In this document: one piece after another, positions 1 through 16,677 of the stretch | Layout: the number at the start of each line of letters is the position of its first letter | Position numbering within the stretch: position 1 is the first letter of the stretch | DNA from: Moringa oleifera | Lineage: Eukaryota > Streptophyta > Magnoliopsida > Brassicales > Moringaceae | Reading direction: 5' to 3' | Assembly: GCA_021397835.1 (NCBI GenBank) | Contig: JAJFZO010000034.1 | Location: 126,501 to 190,500, forward strand | Length of the DNA: 64,000 nt | Translations under genes and position numbers: made by a program | The notes under the pieces: model-generated | What the model saw: only the letters and a program-made list of their open reading frames with translations | Database searches by the model: none | What the model was told of the DNA's origin: nothing

Positions 1-110
1 AGCTACTGCATCATGTGGCAAGAATGGGTGAGCATTCTGTCATTGCTTCTGGACTTGGAAATGAGACTTGTGATGTCAATGGCAGGCGGGTGAAGCAAAG
101 GATACATTGA
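1..110 (+). CDS. BPM: C-terminal end of a BPM-type MATH-BTB protein (partial)
   Basis: The frame starting at base 3 is open into the window and stops at TGA 108-110, giving about 35 residues that include [12 protein letters not shown] and end [10 protein letters not shown]. This matches, from memory, the C-terminus of Arabidopsis BPM1/BPM2 (ARLSEHSVIVSG ... ASGRRVKPRLH). BPM proteins are adaptors for CUL3 ubiquitin ligases: the MATH domain binds substrates such as transcription factors and the BTB domain binds CUL3. The final basic RRVK stretch is the nuclear-localising tail. The MATH and BTB domains lie outside the window. The gene converges on MPK16. In Arabidopsis BPM1 (AT5G19000) also lies next to MPK16 (AT5G19010), which supports the call. 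Which BPM paralogue this is cannot be told from the tail. Confidence 0.7.
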   Translation, partial: LLHHVARMGEHSVIASGLGNETCDVNGRRVKQRIH

Positions 111-1180
111 TTCGCAATAATGGGTAGCTTATCGTTTGTCCAGAACCATAACCATGGCAATAAAAAATAAAAAACAGAGCTTCTTAGGCATAAAACATTT
201 TTGTATTTTGCTAACAGTTACATTCTACCCAAGAAATTGAAGTTGTTGTTGTCCAGTGTACAGTAACTGTACTTGTTTTTACTTCTGCTTTGCATTCTGC
301 TCCTGTGTGGTTGAGGCTGTATTTATGTATAGACTTTATACTTTTAATTTTTTTTGTTTTATATTGCTGTTTTCAGTGAATGAAAACTCTTATGTTTCTT
401 ATATACCATCAAAGAATGACTTACATTCTATTTTTTTCTTTTAAACAAGAAGGCCCAGGTGATAGTCAGTATTACACAGAAAAATAAATTAAGACAAACA
501 ATCCTAGGTGCTTCTTTGCTTTCTGGGAATAATGGAAGAGCAAAGACTTTGAATCACTGATTCGGTAATCTGAGTGATGGATACCAAAATAGGCAAAGGT
601 AAAAGTTATGATCTAAACAGCATTAGCCGGAAGGTTTTGGCAAGGTCAAGTTGAGCCTCTTAACTCAAAATCCTATTTGCCAGTCAAATTATTGTTACAT
701 ATCTGAAACTGTTTCAGGTAGCAAAATATAAAGGCACTTAAAGTACAAACATTCTTCAAGTGAGAGAATACAAGCAATTGCCACAATTATGGCTCAAAAT
801 ACAGGGAAAACATCACAGCTTCTTTGCTTTGTAAAGAACGAGAGAGGAATGATGACTTTGTCAGTCAACTACTGCTCTGCCCTTCCATTGTATATGAATT
901 TAAATTTCTAATACCTTGCTGTTCCTCTGAATCAGGTAGCAACTTCACAACAACAGGGACCATCAGAGCTTGCGATACCTATCAAATTAGTCATATAGAC
1001 AACTTCTAGCCGAAGTTCTCCAACATAGGTAGTAAAAATAAATTGTGTTAAGCAGGTAGCACTGACAAGGTATCACTGCTTTGACGAACTCCTAATCAGC
1101 AACAGATTGATGTAGAATGACAACTAATTGCTGCAAATACAGACGACAGGCACTGGAGCAAGCGAAATGAGTATGAGGAG
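111..1180. other. Convergent 3' UTR/intergenic stretch between BPM and MPK16
   Basis: Two genes converge here. The first few hundred bases, which include several AATAAA-like clusters near 160-172, are probably the BPM 3' UTR. The right part is probably the MPK16 3' UTR on the minus strand. I see no convincing coding sequence; the short open frames have no recognisable protein. Confidence 0.5.
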
Positions 1181-5656
<4,476 letters not shown>

Positions 5657-6430
5657 CTCAGCAACAAAGCATCAAACCACTTCAAAGAAATGAATCAACA
5701 AAAGCACCAACAGCTCAAGTACGACTTTATACTCAAAATGCCGATCAGAAAATCACAATTAACCCAGTGGAGCACAACACAGATTCCAGTGAAATAAAAA
5801 ATACCCAGAAACCAAGCTTAAGTGAACAAGACTAAGCTGTCACTATAACGTTGAGATCAACAGCAAAGCTCATAAAAAACCCTAATTTCAAAATCCAAAG
5901 AACAGACACGAACGCAAAAGCTTAGGAACAAAAGAACAAGAAGTTAGCAAGTTTTCTTGTTTTGCTTGAAGCAAACACCTTTTGAATAGAAACAAGGAAT
6001 AGAACTTCAATTTGTATTCTTTCAACCGTAAAAGGGAATCCAGTGAGGAGGAAAGCAACAAAATATGGCCAAAAATTTGGCGGAAGACTCTAAATGCAGC
6101 TGGAAAACACAGTTTGCAGATCGATTCTCTATGCTCGTTAGCAGAAAAAGCTAAATTTTGGAGTAACTCTTAAACAAGGCGATGATCACTATTTCTTGTA
6201 TTGTGATAAACAAAAAACAGTTCTTGTTGATTAAAAAGCTTCTGTTTTTCCAAGCAGAACAGAAATGCTTTTATTTTTGCTCAAGCGCTTTTGGTTTTTG
6301 GATCTCACAGTGAGAAGGACAGAAAAGAGAGAGAGAGAGAAGGGAGGAGAGAATATGGAGGGCGTAGTGGCGTGCGTCAAGTTGAAGGGGGCAGAAATGA
6401 GGAGAGAAAACAATAAGGGGGCGATATGGA
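5657..6430 (-). promoter_or_regulatory. 5' UTR and proximal promoter of MPK16
   Basis: Sequence upstream of the MPK16 start codon. It contains a GA repeat at 6326-6341, which reads as a CT-rich tract on the coding strand, typical of plant leaders and core promoters. An AAACCCTAA telo-box-like word occurs on the plus strand at about 5878-5886. No TATA box was placed with confidence, and I cannot exclude an extra non-coding first exon here. Confidence 0.4.
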
Positions 6431-7436
6431 ATTACATAATTTTGGTAAAGTAATTAAAAGTGGATTTGAAAATGATACATGATGATTTACACTGAAAATA
6501 CCATTTTGCCACTCAACTGTAACCATATTTGAAAGAATTGAAAATGCTAAAATTTTATTTTCTTTTATCCATAAACAATTCATAACTTATTCCTTTCTTA
6601 TTCGTATCCCAAAAAATTTAAAGTCTTGTAATTAATTCTAAAAATGGATAATGCACATATTAATCATTAAAAAAAACACATAACCGTCAAAAATATCATA
6701 AAATTAACACCGATTAATATATTATATAGACAATTTAATCTACTACGGGACTCAGAGTTAAAATTATAATATGATCACATCTTCCCTAATCAAATAAGAA
6801 ATCTATAGATTAAGATAGATTATCTATGCCCATATATAAGCATTATCTTAATTAATTATTTAAATTAGTAATTTGGTAATTTAGGTGGAGATAGAGTATA
6901 AACCACAACCCTATCTCCATTCCATTCTTAACATATAGTTCCTACATTAATGTCAACTGCTTCTTTATTATTAGGTCGGACAAAAGATGAAGTTACTTAA
7001 GTAAAAGATTAAAATATTAATTTAATGAAATGAAGAAAGAAAAGCTAGTAACCGTGTTTACAGCTAAGTACATCAACTTTGTCATCCATATTTTTTTTAT
7101 TTTGTTTTTTCTTATGTTACGAGAGACATCTTATGAATAAGATTGTTATGCATGAAAAAATTTAATTTAAAAAAAATATTTGTACTAAATGATGTTTTAA
7201 TATTTACTAGGACTCAATATAATATCCCGCTTTTGTAACATTATTTTAGATAAATAATGATGTTTTTATTATAATCTTAATATATAAAAGTACATATTTT
7301 TAATGAAAATATTTGATAAAATATAAAAATGTCTTATATCTTATTATTGTTAATAAAAAATATATAGTTTTAAATAATTAAATTATATATTAGATAAAAC
7401 ATTCATTTTTTTTTTCATAAATTTTGATTTTCTTTA

Positions 7437-7960
7437 CATGTAAGGGTGATCACTGTTGGGATTCGATTTGGTTTCGATTTAATGTTGTTCGTTCAAGATT
7501 TATGGTTTTTGGTTAAGGTGAATCGAAATCTGAATCGTTAAACTTTAACCACGATTAAAGTTTGATCAACAATAATTCAAATTTTGATTCAAAAATAATT
7601 CAAGTTTAAGTTCGATTTAAATTCGATTTTGATTGAAATTTGATCAACAATATTCAGGTTTTAATTATGCATTCAAGTTTAAATTCGATTTAAGTTTTAT
7701 TTTGAATCACATTCATTATTTGATATTTTAATTAAAATTTTTAATAAAATAAAATAATCATATTTTTATGAATATATATTTTAATTTTTTTTAATTAATT
7801 TTTTAAGAGTTAAATCAAATTCAATTTAAAATTTATATAAATCATAATCGAGTCAAATTGTTTATATTAATTTTTATTTATTTTAAAATTTAAAAATTAT
7901 GATTTAATTTATCAATTTGAGTCGAATTGTTATTATTTTTATTTATATATATAAATAATA
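7437..7960. repeat. Degenerate AT-rich repeat, hAT-like candidate
   Basis: It opens with GTAAGGGTGATCACTGTTGG followed by reiterated GATTCGATTTGG-like and TTTGATCAACAATA words. The phrase repeats imperfectly for about 250 bases and then dissolves into AT-rich DNA with further TCAAATTG/GAGTCGAATTG words. The start resembles non-autonomous plant hAT elements (TAGGGGTGNNCA followed by GGTTCGGTTT-type repeats), but I could not locate clean terminal repeats or a target-site duplication. Confidence 0.3.
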
Positions 7961-8800
7961 TAAATTAAAAAATTAATTTTATTAAAAATATAAAAATTAA
8001 TTGTGTAATGTAGTAAAAGATTAAAAAAAATGCTTAAAAACAAATAAAAATATAGGAAGAATATTCACCCTCTATTCCCCGCTGGGATCAACAGAATCAA
8101 ACAACATAATGCATTGTATATATTTTTTGCAAACACCGTGAGAATCATAAAAATTGAAACCTATAATTAGGGATTTCTTGATTCCATGTGCACCACATGA
8201 ACTCTAATTAGAATTGCAATCGTGACATTGACATATTGTCTTAATACGAGTCAAGATTCAAAACCCAAAAAATAAAAATAAAAAACCTTAAAATAAATGA
8301 GTGGCTTATGCCATGTGGCGCAATGGGTTTCAAGGATTTAGGCTAAAACATGTTATTAAATTATTGTTGATGTTGGTTGACAACTTTGATTGGAGGAGCG
8401 ACATATGGTGCTAATTAAGAATTCAAGGTACCAAGTTGAACAAGCTCCACATGAGATGGCCATCTTATTGTCAAGCCCATCATAGATACAGTTAACTTTA
8501 ACAATATTAAATTATTTGGTTTTATTTTTTATTTTTATTTTTTATAATCAATTAGGTTTTATGCCCATTTAAAATTCGGTTAAATTTTTTGATAAAAATA
8601 AAAATTTAATTATTATTTTGTAATGATCGTAATTATTTGTAATAATTGTAAATAATGTGATAAAGTGACCGGAAATGGCAAAATTGTGATAACCGTTGGG
8701 AAGATGGGCAAGACGGGGAAGCGGTTAGAATTAGAGCGAAGAACGAATGCTGGAAAAGGGAACAAAAAAGGACAACTTCGCTAAGTCCACGCGCTTTAAC

Positions 8801-8839
8801 ATGGGACCCATAGATTCTGCATTGCAATGTGGGACCCAC
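8801..8839. promoter_or_regulatory. Two TCP-type binding motifs (TGGGACCCA, GTGGGACCCAC)
   Basis: ATGGGACCCAT lies at about 8801-8811 and a perfect palindrome GTGGGACCCAC at 8829-8839. The latter matches the published consensus for class I TCP factors (GTGGGNCCCAC). The sites lie about 2.4 kb upstream of the probable MPK16 leader, so any role is uncertain. Confidence 0.35.
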
Positions 8840-9243
8840 GTCTGACGGCGGTCTTGCTGTTGAATCGGTGGCCGAGCGTGTTGGTCAATTTCTTGGCTGG
8901 CGCTTGGGATTAGTTGCCGCGTGTTTGACTGTCTAGGTACACAGAGTGGGGTGAGCCTTTCTGTCCATTGAGTTCTTCACGTACCCCTGGCTGGCTCCAG
9001 TTATCCATAATAGGACCTTTTTTTTTTTCCTTAAATAAAATAATTTTTAATTTTTCCTTTTTTACACAAAATTACATATATTCTTTTATTTTGAATATTC
9101 CATTGCTTTAAAATAATAAAAAACTCAAAATTTAGAAACTCATAAGTTTCAATGAAAATATATTTAAAAAGTACTTATTAATTTAATAATAATAATAACA
9201 ATTATAAGCGTTTGAATCATAATTTTGGTCTATACTTCCAAAT

Positions 9244-9273
9244 TATATATATATATATACATATATGTATATA
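9244..9273. repeat. (AT)n microsatellite
   Basis: Run of alternating AT with a few interruptions (TATACATATATGTATAT). Confidence 0.8.
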
Positions 9274-9399
9274 AATACTTAGAAGATCAAAATTTCAATG
9301 CCCAACAATTGTTTTCACCAGAGAAAAAGAAAAACAATTTTTAGATTATCTTACAATTTTTTTTAAAGAATTTTTTCACAGCGGTCGACTTCCCTGATG

Positions 9400-10000
9400 A
9401 TCAGGTATTTCCAAATCCTCATGAAATTTATTCACTCATACTAATTGGAAACTTTTTTTATTAAAATAAATTTTTGATAATTTTTTAATATTTATCATCA
9501 AATTTAAAATATATTTAGATGAATTTTAATTGATAATAAATAATTAAATTAATTTTTAAAAATTATTATGAAAAAGTAAATATATTTTTATTGTTGAAAT
9601 ATTTAAAAATAAATAAAATAAATTTTTTATTTTTTTGATTTTGAATAATTTTAATTAATAAGTTATTTATTATAAATTTTTAAAATTTTTGATAGCATAT
9701 ATTTTTAAAAATATTTTTAATATTTAAAATTTTCAATTCTTTTATTATGCTAAGTTGAATATTTTTTTAAGTTCATCTAAAATTTCAAATCAATATTCAT
9801 TAATACAAAATTTTTCTTTTTAATATTTTAAAATTTTAAAATTTTTGATAAAATTAAATTTAATTATTTCTTATCAATCAAGATTTATTTTAAAATATTT
9901 TAAATTTTAAAATAAAAATTATTCATCGTTTTTAATAATATTTTTTTAAAAAAATTTAAAGTCAAGAGTTTTTAAAATTCAGGCAAATACCTAATTTGCC
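9400..10000. repeat. AT-rich foldback/MITE-like inverted repeat
   Basis: The left arm at 9500-9566 and the reverse complement of 9841-9908 align over about 65 bases with few gaps; both read AAATTTAAAATAT ... GATAA.AAATAATTAAATT. The outer ends share AGGTATTT (9407 forward, near 9988 reversed). The word ATATTTCAACAATAAAAATA, present here on the minus strand at about 9578-9600, also occurs near 22.47 kb, and a variant near 54.65 kb. This suggests a dispersed non-autonomous element. There is no coding sequence. Element ends are approximate because low complexity makes chance pairing possible. Confidence 0.45.
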
Positions 10001-10776
10001 TTAAAAATAAAACTGTCATGAGGTATCTTTTTCAAGGGCTCCTGAAACTGGACATCCACATATTTTTATATGATCTTCTGTTGGAAAACCAGGAATTATC
10101 CAAGCACGTTTTGTTAAATTGCTTTCTTCTATTTGGTTGTTTGTTGATTATGGTTGTGCAGAGGATCTTGGTCCCTCCTGGAAGATATGCACACACATAT
10201 ATAAGTGGTAATGGGAAACTAGAAAACACCGACCACCCAAACAAATTAATAGCCATGTACAAGTGTTGATCCTCTCCTGGTTCCATAGCTTTTCCAGACA
10301 GCAACTGCTAACTACAGCCTCAATTTCCAGGTCCACTTCTTAAAACCTGTTGTAGTACTCCTGGTGTAAAGATAGCCAACAGGGGGAGAGACATAAATGA
10401 ACTACAACATCCTGGAACAGCGACAGTTCTGATGATTTGTGTGTGTTGGGTTTCCAGGAAATGAAGATTTCCCTTCTGGGTATGTTGAGAAATGAACATT
10501 TTCCACGAAAAGCTGAGTAGCTGCAGAAGGTCTGGTTTCCAGGAAAATTTCTGGGTGACTTGGATTTTAGCAGTTAAAGAAGGATGACATTACCAGAAAA
10601 GCAATTCCAAGAAAGAAACTCATAGGAATATGATCCAGGAATCTCATTTTATATGAAGGCAGAAACTTCTCAGCCATTCAAAATAGCATGAGAATTCTAT
10701 TGTTATTCAATCCCACACGTTACATCAAACACTAGAATTATTCAACTCAATACAGTTCAGATACAAACAAGTTCTA

Positions 10777-13324
10777 TCATTTCAGATACCTGGAAAACCA
10801 GTCCAACAAGTCTCCATGGGCCTCCTCTGCACGCTTAACTGCTTCTGCATCATCAACACTGTACCTCACTGTCCATCCATGTGCAACCTTGGGGAATATC
10901 TTCGTGTAGCCATCAACCTTTGAAGAAATTACAATTCATAACAGAACAAAGCAAGTATTACCTTTTCTTCTTCTTTTTTCCTGAGAAATATCATTTTTAC
11001 AAAGGAGAAAAGAGGCCAATGGAATTACAGTAAACAAGCTTGTGAAGTTCAGAATGAAGCAGAAGTTTCATACCTCAGGTTTAGAAGCCAATATCTCTTC
11101 AAACTGTTTCAAGAGTTCTGGTGGGGACATATGATCGATCTCTGCTCCGAGTATCGCAATGGGAACCTTAACCCCTGAAAAAAAAAATCAAGCTTGACAC
11201 TATATGATCGTTACAAATCCAGACAAGAGCAGCTTCTAAAGCAACCCTCGGAGATGTATACCCAAGTTCCAATAAAACTAGCATAGCTTGCAAATCTTCC
11301 AGTATCGGAACTCTTACCCTTGATATCATCCACTGTAACAAAAGAAGGATGTAACAAAACAGCAGCTTGGATAAGCTCGCACTTTGCCAATTCAACCACA
11401 ACTTTAGCTGCAATTAATGTAAAAACAGTCAATCTTAACAGGGAAGATCACAGATTTCTATGTGAGTTTACCATATTTATACAGAAAATTATTTTTAGAT
11501 GAAAAGTGATGGAATATGAGTTTCCTAGATAAAGGTAAGTCAGGAAACAAAAAGGATAGTGAATTAAAAAGCAGAGACGGAAGAATACTCACCACCCCAA
11601 CAGAAGCCAACTGCACCAATTGCAGATACACCTTTGCTTTTCAGAGCTTCAATGACTGGCTTTGCATCCTCAAATCCCTTATCCTATAATACAATGATCA
11701 AACTTCAAGAACAATGCGAAATCATGTATGAACAAATTAGATTAATGGCACCATTAGTCAGGAGTTCAGAAACTTAAAGCTTCTCAATTTTCAGCGAAAG
11801 CACTGGGATGTTAAACCCATATATATGCAGAGAGGTCAGAACGTGAAATTCCCAGCAGATTGGAAACTCTAATTCTATATGGAAATAGGATTGGAAATTT
11901 CAGAATCAGAAGCTTTTCCTAACAAACTTAGTCGATTATGATTTCCAGGCTCATAATAAAAGAGTAGAACAAACCGCTCCGTGATCCTTCAACCAAACGC
12001 TTATAGGCCGCTCAGCATTATCAGGTACATATGGATCTTTGTAGAAGAAATCAGGAACTACCGCATAGAACCCAGCAGCTGCAACCTTGTCAGCAATTTT
12101 CCTTAGGAGCAAGAGAACAGCTAAGATTAGTTTCAAGTGAACTATGCAGTAATATTGAAAATATTAAATAGTATACAATTACCTAAACTTATAGGCACTG
12201 CTCCAGAACATGTTCGTCTAATAAAAAGATTATAATGGTGTGCTTAAAAGAAATACTTGGAAATCAGTGAATGGCATCCTCAGAACAGAATTTGCGTCTA
12301 AACCAGTAAATAAATGCATTTAAAGTTTCCAGAAAATGCCAAGTATAAAGAAAAGGTAATTGCTTGCTGCAAAAGAATTCACATCTATTTTGCTCCAAAT
12401 TACGAATTCTTTGCTGTGAAACTAAATGTTTTTCTTTCTTCCTGATGTTTTTTTCTGTGTTTTACATATAAAAGAATGTCAAAGCTGTAAATTTCTTAAC
12501 ATGGTACCAGGAATTGGGGGAACCTACAACTGGAATAACCCTTCCTACTTCTGTACCCGAGCAGACAGTATTCCCTCTATTAATTCTTCACAAGAAGACA
12601 CAGCATAGTTACACAATCTTAACTTTCAAGTGCACATCCTATAATCAAGCTCAAAAGAGTGAGAAGTTCTGCAACACTAGCTGATTACCCAGAATCAAAG
12701 AGTAACTCTATTAATGCTACCTAGACTGTGACATAAGTGAGAAAGATCTGCAGAATTTTATACAACAGACCTCAAGTTAGGAGCCTCGTAGCCTGCAGAA
12801 ACAAGTCAGAGACATGAAAATTAGTTGATACCAATATGAGCAAGAAAGACAAATAGTCAGAAAAAAAATAACACAAATCTTATGAATGTATGGTTAAGGC
12901 GCACAAATAAGACATAAACGAAAGGAAAGAAAGAACTTAGGGCAAAAGAAAAACTAAGACCATCATCAACGATTAGAGAAATCGTTTTATACTTACATTC
13001 ATAGAAAATCAACTACTAATTCAGAATAATCCTTAAGATACTCTCACAGAAAACAGATAAGTAGCACTTTCATGGCCAAAAACCAAAAACCCATCTAAAG
13101 CAAATAATCGCCAGACAGAATATGAAGGTTGAAAGGAAAGGAAAGGAAGGGTATGATAGTCTGGGAGGATAGATACCATAAACATCAGAAACAAGAAGAA
13201 TGGCGAGCTTAGAGTCCGGAGACCCAGAGACATAGGTATCAAGACCACCAAGCTTCTTCACATGCCCTGCTCCGCCATTTGGGTTCAAGGTTGGAGGATT
13301 TTGACAGCACTGAGGACCCGACAT
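10777..13324 (-). CDS. Dienelactone hydrolase family alpha/beta hydrolase, tandem copy A
   Basis: Predicted cytosolic alpha/beta hydrolase of the dienelactone hydrolase (carboxymethylenebutenolidase-like) family; plant members are often labelled endo-1,3;1,4-beta-glucanase-like, and the natural substrate is unknown. Seven exons: 13324-13177, 12792-12771 (22 bases), 12101-11975, 11683-11593, 11407-11318, 11174-11074, 10917-10777, giving 239 residues, the usual length. It starts MSGPQCCQNPPTLNP. The family catalytic triad is visible: Cys in GFCWG, Asp in AEIDHMSPPE, and His in KVAHGW near the C-terminus. It ends WFSRYLK. No signal peptide or membrane segment is seen. Copy A differs most from B and C, with AHGW where they have EHGW and SVDDAEAVK where they have SDEDAEAVK, so it probably split first. 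All splice sites are GT-AG and the frame is intact. Confidence 0.9.
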
Positions 13325-14303
13325 TCTTGCACAAAAATGATCACAAGGCAGACTCCCGGAAGCACAGTCTGTCCTGGGTGAGGAACTGAGTTAGGTGTTA
13401 ATATATAAAAGAAAGGTTTCTATTCAATATCCAGAAAGGAATTTAAAAAATACAGAAGATTTAGAATATTCCGGAAATAACAAAGCAATAGTTTGATCTA
13501 GGAAAGCTATTTTTCACCAAATTTAAAGATTTTTTTTCCTCTTTTCCTTGGAAAGATATTTTCTTCTCTGGGTGTGCATTGTGGATGACATTGCATGACA
13601 TCACAAAACTATTTTGAAAAGTAGGAAAAGAAAATTAATGTTATGTGAGGGTGGACCTTGGAAGGAAAAATAATTGCTTTAAATGTGTCACCAGCCATCG
13701 GTGTCTGTGTCTATTTTTTTTTTCTGCATTTTTCAATGTCGTGGCAGTAGAGTTTACTCACTCCCTCAAGCATGGGAGGCAGTGACACTGCTTTTGAGTC
13801 TCGGGTTTGTAGAAAATAAAGCCCCAAACTTTCAGGAGGCTTTGGTAATTCAAGAGTACAGGAAACACTAATGAAGTCTTCCAATATTAGAGCCACGTGG
13901 TCCATGGATGTCATGTCATATTGATTTCTTCATAGACAATATCTATTTGACTTCAAAATTGAAGAGGACAATGAAAATGGCTATGTCCAATGGCGAAAAA
14001 AGAAAATGGCATCTCTTATCTTAATACTTCTGGAATCTCTTATCTCAGCAACTGCCATAAATCAAACCATGCAGGGTGGTGATTTCCATTTTCATCAGAT
14101 TGAATGACGCATTTGGTCATATTGACTCCGGAACCTCTTAGCCCCTGAACATTATTCATGCTTACAAACCAATTGTGCATGAGAACTCTGTAGTTTTATT
14201 TGATCCTTCACTGGTACATTAAAAAGAGTAAAACTCCAAGTATTATTCAACAGAATAGAGTTCTTCACTATTCACAGTGAGTTCCATCACTCCAGCAGTT
14301 CTA
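13325..14303. other. Spacer between hydrolase copies A and B
   Basis: Upstream region of copy A (5' UTR and promoter) running into the 3' flank of copy B. It holds no gene. Parts are recognisably shared with the matching spacers of the other units, for example CCCCAAACTTTCAGGAGGCT near 13820, which resembles the flank near 21310. Confidence 0.6.
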
Positions 14304-16677
14304 TCATTTCAAGCACTTGGCAAACCAGTCCAACATGTTTCCATGGGCCTCCTCTGCACACTTCACTGCTTCTGCATCTTCATCACTGTACCTCACAGTC
14401 CAGCCATGTTCAACCTTGGGGAATATCTTCACATAGCCATCAACCTGCAAAGAAATTAAAATTCAAGACAGAATAAAGCAATTACAACATTTTTCCTTTT
14501 CTCCTTTTCTTTACTGATAAACACCGTTTTCACAATGAATAGAAAGGCCGGGCAGTAATTATAGAGAAAGCATGCAGTAACTGTAAGCAAACATGAAATA
14601 TGAGCAGTGATTTTTATACCTCAGGTCTAGCAGCCAATATCTTTTCGAACTGTTTCAAGAGTTCTGGTGGGGAGATGTGGTCAATCTCTGCACCTAGTAC
14701 TGCAATGGGAGCCTTAACCCCTGAAAAAGTTCAATCTCCAATCACTACATGATAGTCGCACAAGAAAGCGGTGCTGGCAATTACTTCAGCATTGGTATTG
14801 CCATAGTATGATGATAAAAGATAAACAACTTGCAAGAAAATTTGGATGCAAGTTGGTTAAAGTTCCTTATAAATTTACCAGGCACTGGAGCTCTTACCCT
14901 GGATATCTTCCACAGTAACCAAAGAAGGATGTAACAAGACAGCAGCTTGGATAAGCTCACACTTCGCTAATGCAACCACAACTTTAGCTGCAAATAATGT
15001 AAAAGAGTTTATCTTAACTCGGGAAAAGAACAAATTTCCCAGTGAGTTTAACAAAATTATGTGTCAAATTGTTTGTAGATGATAAGTGACAGAACAGAGT
15101 TTCCTATACATAGGTAGGGATAACAAAGAGAATAGTGAAACTACTGAGAGAGAAGAAGGAAAAATTTTAACTTACCACCCCAGCAGAAGCCAGCTGCACC
15201 GATTGCGGATACACCTTTGTTTTTCAGAGCTTCAATGACTGGCTTCGCATCCTCAAATCCCTTGTCCTGTAAGAACAAGGATGATAATTCAGGAATAACT
15301 CAAATCATTTATGCAGAAAATCAAGGCCAGGGAAGGGAAATATGGCATGGTTAGCTTAATTCAAAAGTTCAAAGATTTCTGCAATTTTTAGAGGCAAAGC
15401 CAGGATGTTGAACCCATATATCTGCAGGGAGAACAGAACATGAAATTTCTACTGAACAGGAAACTCTAATTCCAAATAAAAATAGGATTGCAAATTTCAG
15501 AAGCAGAAGTGCTTTCTGACAAATTTAATAAATCATCATTTCTGGATTCATAATAAAAGAGCAGAACAAACCACTCCATGATCCTTCAACCAAACCATTA
15601 CAGACCGCTCAGCTTTCTCAGGCACATATGGATCTTTATCGAAGAAATCAGGAATCACCACATAGAATCCGGGCGATGCAACCTTATCAGCAAGTTTCCT
15701 TAGTAAACAGGTGGGATTAGTTTCCAGAAAACCATAAAGAATGAAAAATGCTATAAATTTCCTAACATAGTACAAGGAACCAGAAAACCAACAACTTGAA
15801 TATCCCTTCCAACTTCTGTACCACAGCAGACAACATTCCCATTTAATTCTTCAAAAGAATCACAGCATTAGTTACAAGCAGACAATCTTAACTTTCAAAC
15901 CAACAACCTGCAGTTAAGTTCAACAGTGAAAGAAATTCATGACATGCTGGTTGACTACCCACAACAAACACTAACTTCATTAATGCTACTTAAGACTGAA
16001 ATTGCATATTTTCAAGAATTTAACACCAAGGGAAGAAAAATCTGCTGCACTTTGTACATTAGACCATGGCAAAATCATCTATAAGCCGAAGACATCAGAT
16101 CACGTCTTAGAGTTCCTTATACCTCAAGTTTGGAGCCTCATATCCTGCAGAAAAAAAGTGAAAGACCTATAACAATTAGATGATGCTGGCATGATCTACA
16201 AAGGTAAATAGTTGGCTACAGTAACACAAAATCAAATAAGGAATGGCAAGCTCACAAAAATCCAAAACTAAAGGGGGGAAAGAGCAACTTAAGGACAAAA
16301 GAGGCAAAGAGTCACTAAGATCATCAACAATGATAAGAGAAGTTGTTTTATCGTTTACATTCATCAAAAATCACTTTTAAGTATTTAGAGTAAATACCTA
16401 CCACCTTGACAGTAAACAGATAAGCAACCTTACATGGCCAAAATACAAAAACCCATCTACAGCAAACAAAACCCAGATAGAAGATGGAGGAAAATAGAAA
16501 GGAACTTGACAATCTAAGAGGCTGTGTACCAAAAACATCAGAGATAAGAAGAATGGCAAGCTTAGAGTCAGGAGACCCTGAGACATAGGTATCAAGACCA
16601 CCGAGCTTCTCCACATGCCCTGCTCCGCAACTTGGGTTCAAGGTTGGAGGATTTTGACAGCATTGAGGACCAGACAT
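14304..16677 (-). CDS. Dienelactone hydrolase family alpha/beta hydrolase, tandem copy B
   Basis: Second copy with exactly the same exon plan: 16677-16530, 16144-16123, 15698-15572, 15266-15176, 14987-14898, 14720-14620, 14444-14304. It encodes 239 residues beginning MSGPQCCQNPPTLNP and ending WFAKCLK. The nucleophile Cys in AAGFCWGG, the Asp in AEIDHISPPE and the His in KVEHGW are all kept, so activity is expected. Distinctive changes are FDKDPYVPEKAERSVMVW in exon 3 (copy A has FYKDPYVPDNAERPISVW) and ASPGFY where the others have AAAGF. It is closer in sequence to copy C than to A. Whether the three copies have diverged in substrate or expression cannot be judged here. Confidence 0.9.

Larger units (their letters stand above)
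6431..10776. other. AT-rich intergenic spacer between MPK16 and the hydrolase cluster
   Basis: No gene is recognisable in this 4.3 kb stretch. It is mostly very AT-rich and holds a degenerate repeat (about 7437-7960), a more GC-rich island (about 8690-9000) with TCP-type palindromes, and an AT-rich inverted-repeat element (about 9400-10000). The last few hundred bases are probably the 3' UTR of the first hydrolase copy. Confidence 0.6.

Noticed and set aside
8633..8839. Minus-strand 68-codon frame in a GC-rich island, considered as a possible exon
   Set aside because: No recognisable motif, no splice context and no neighbouring exon.
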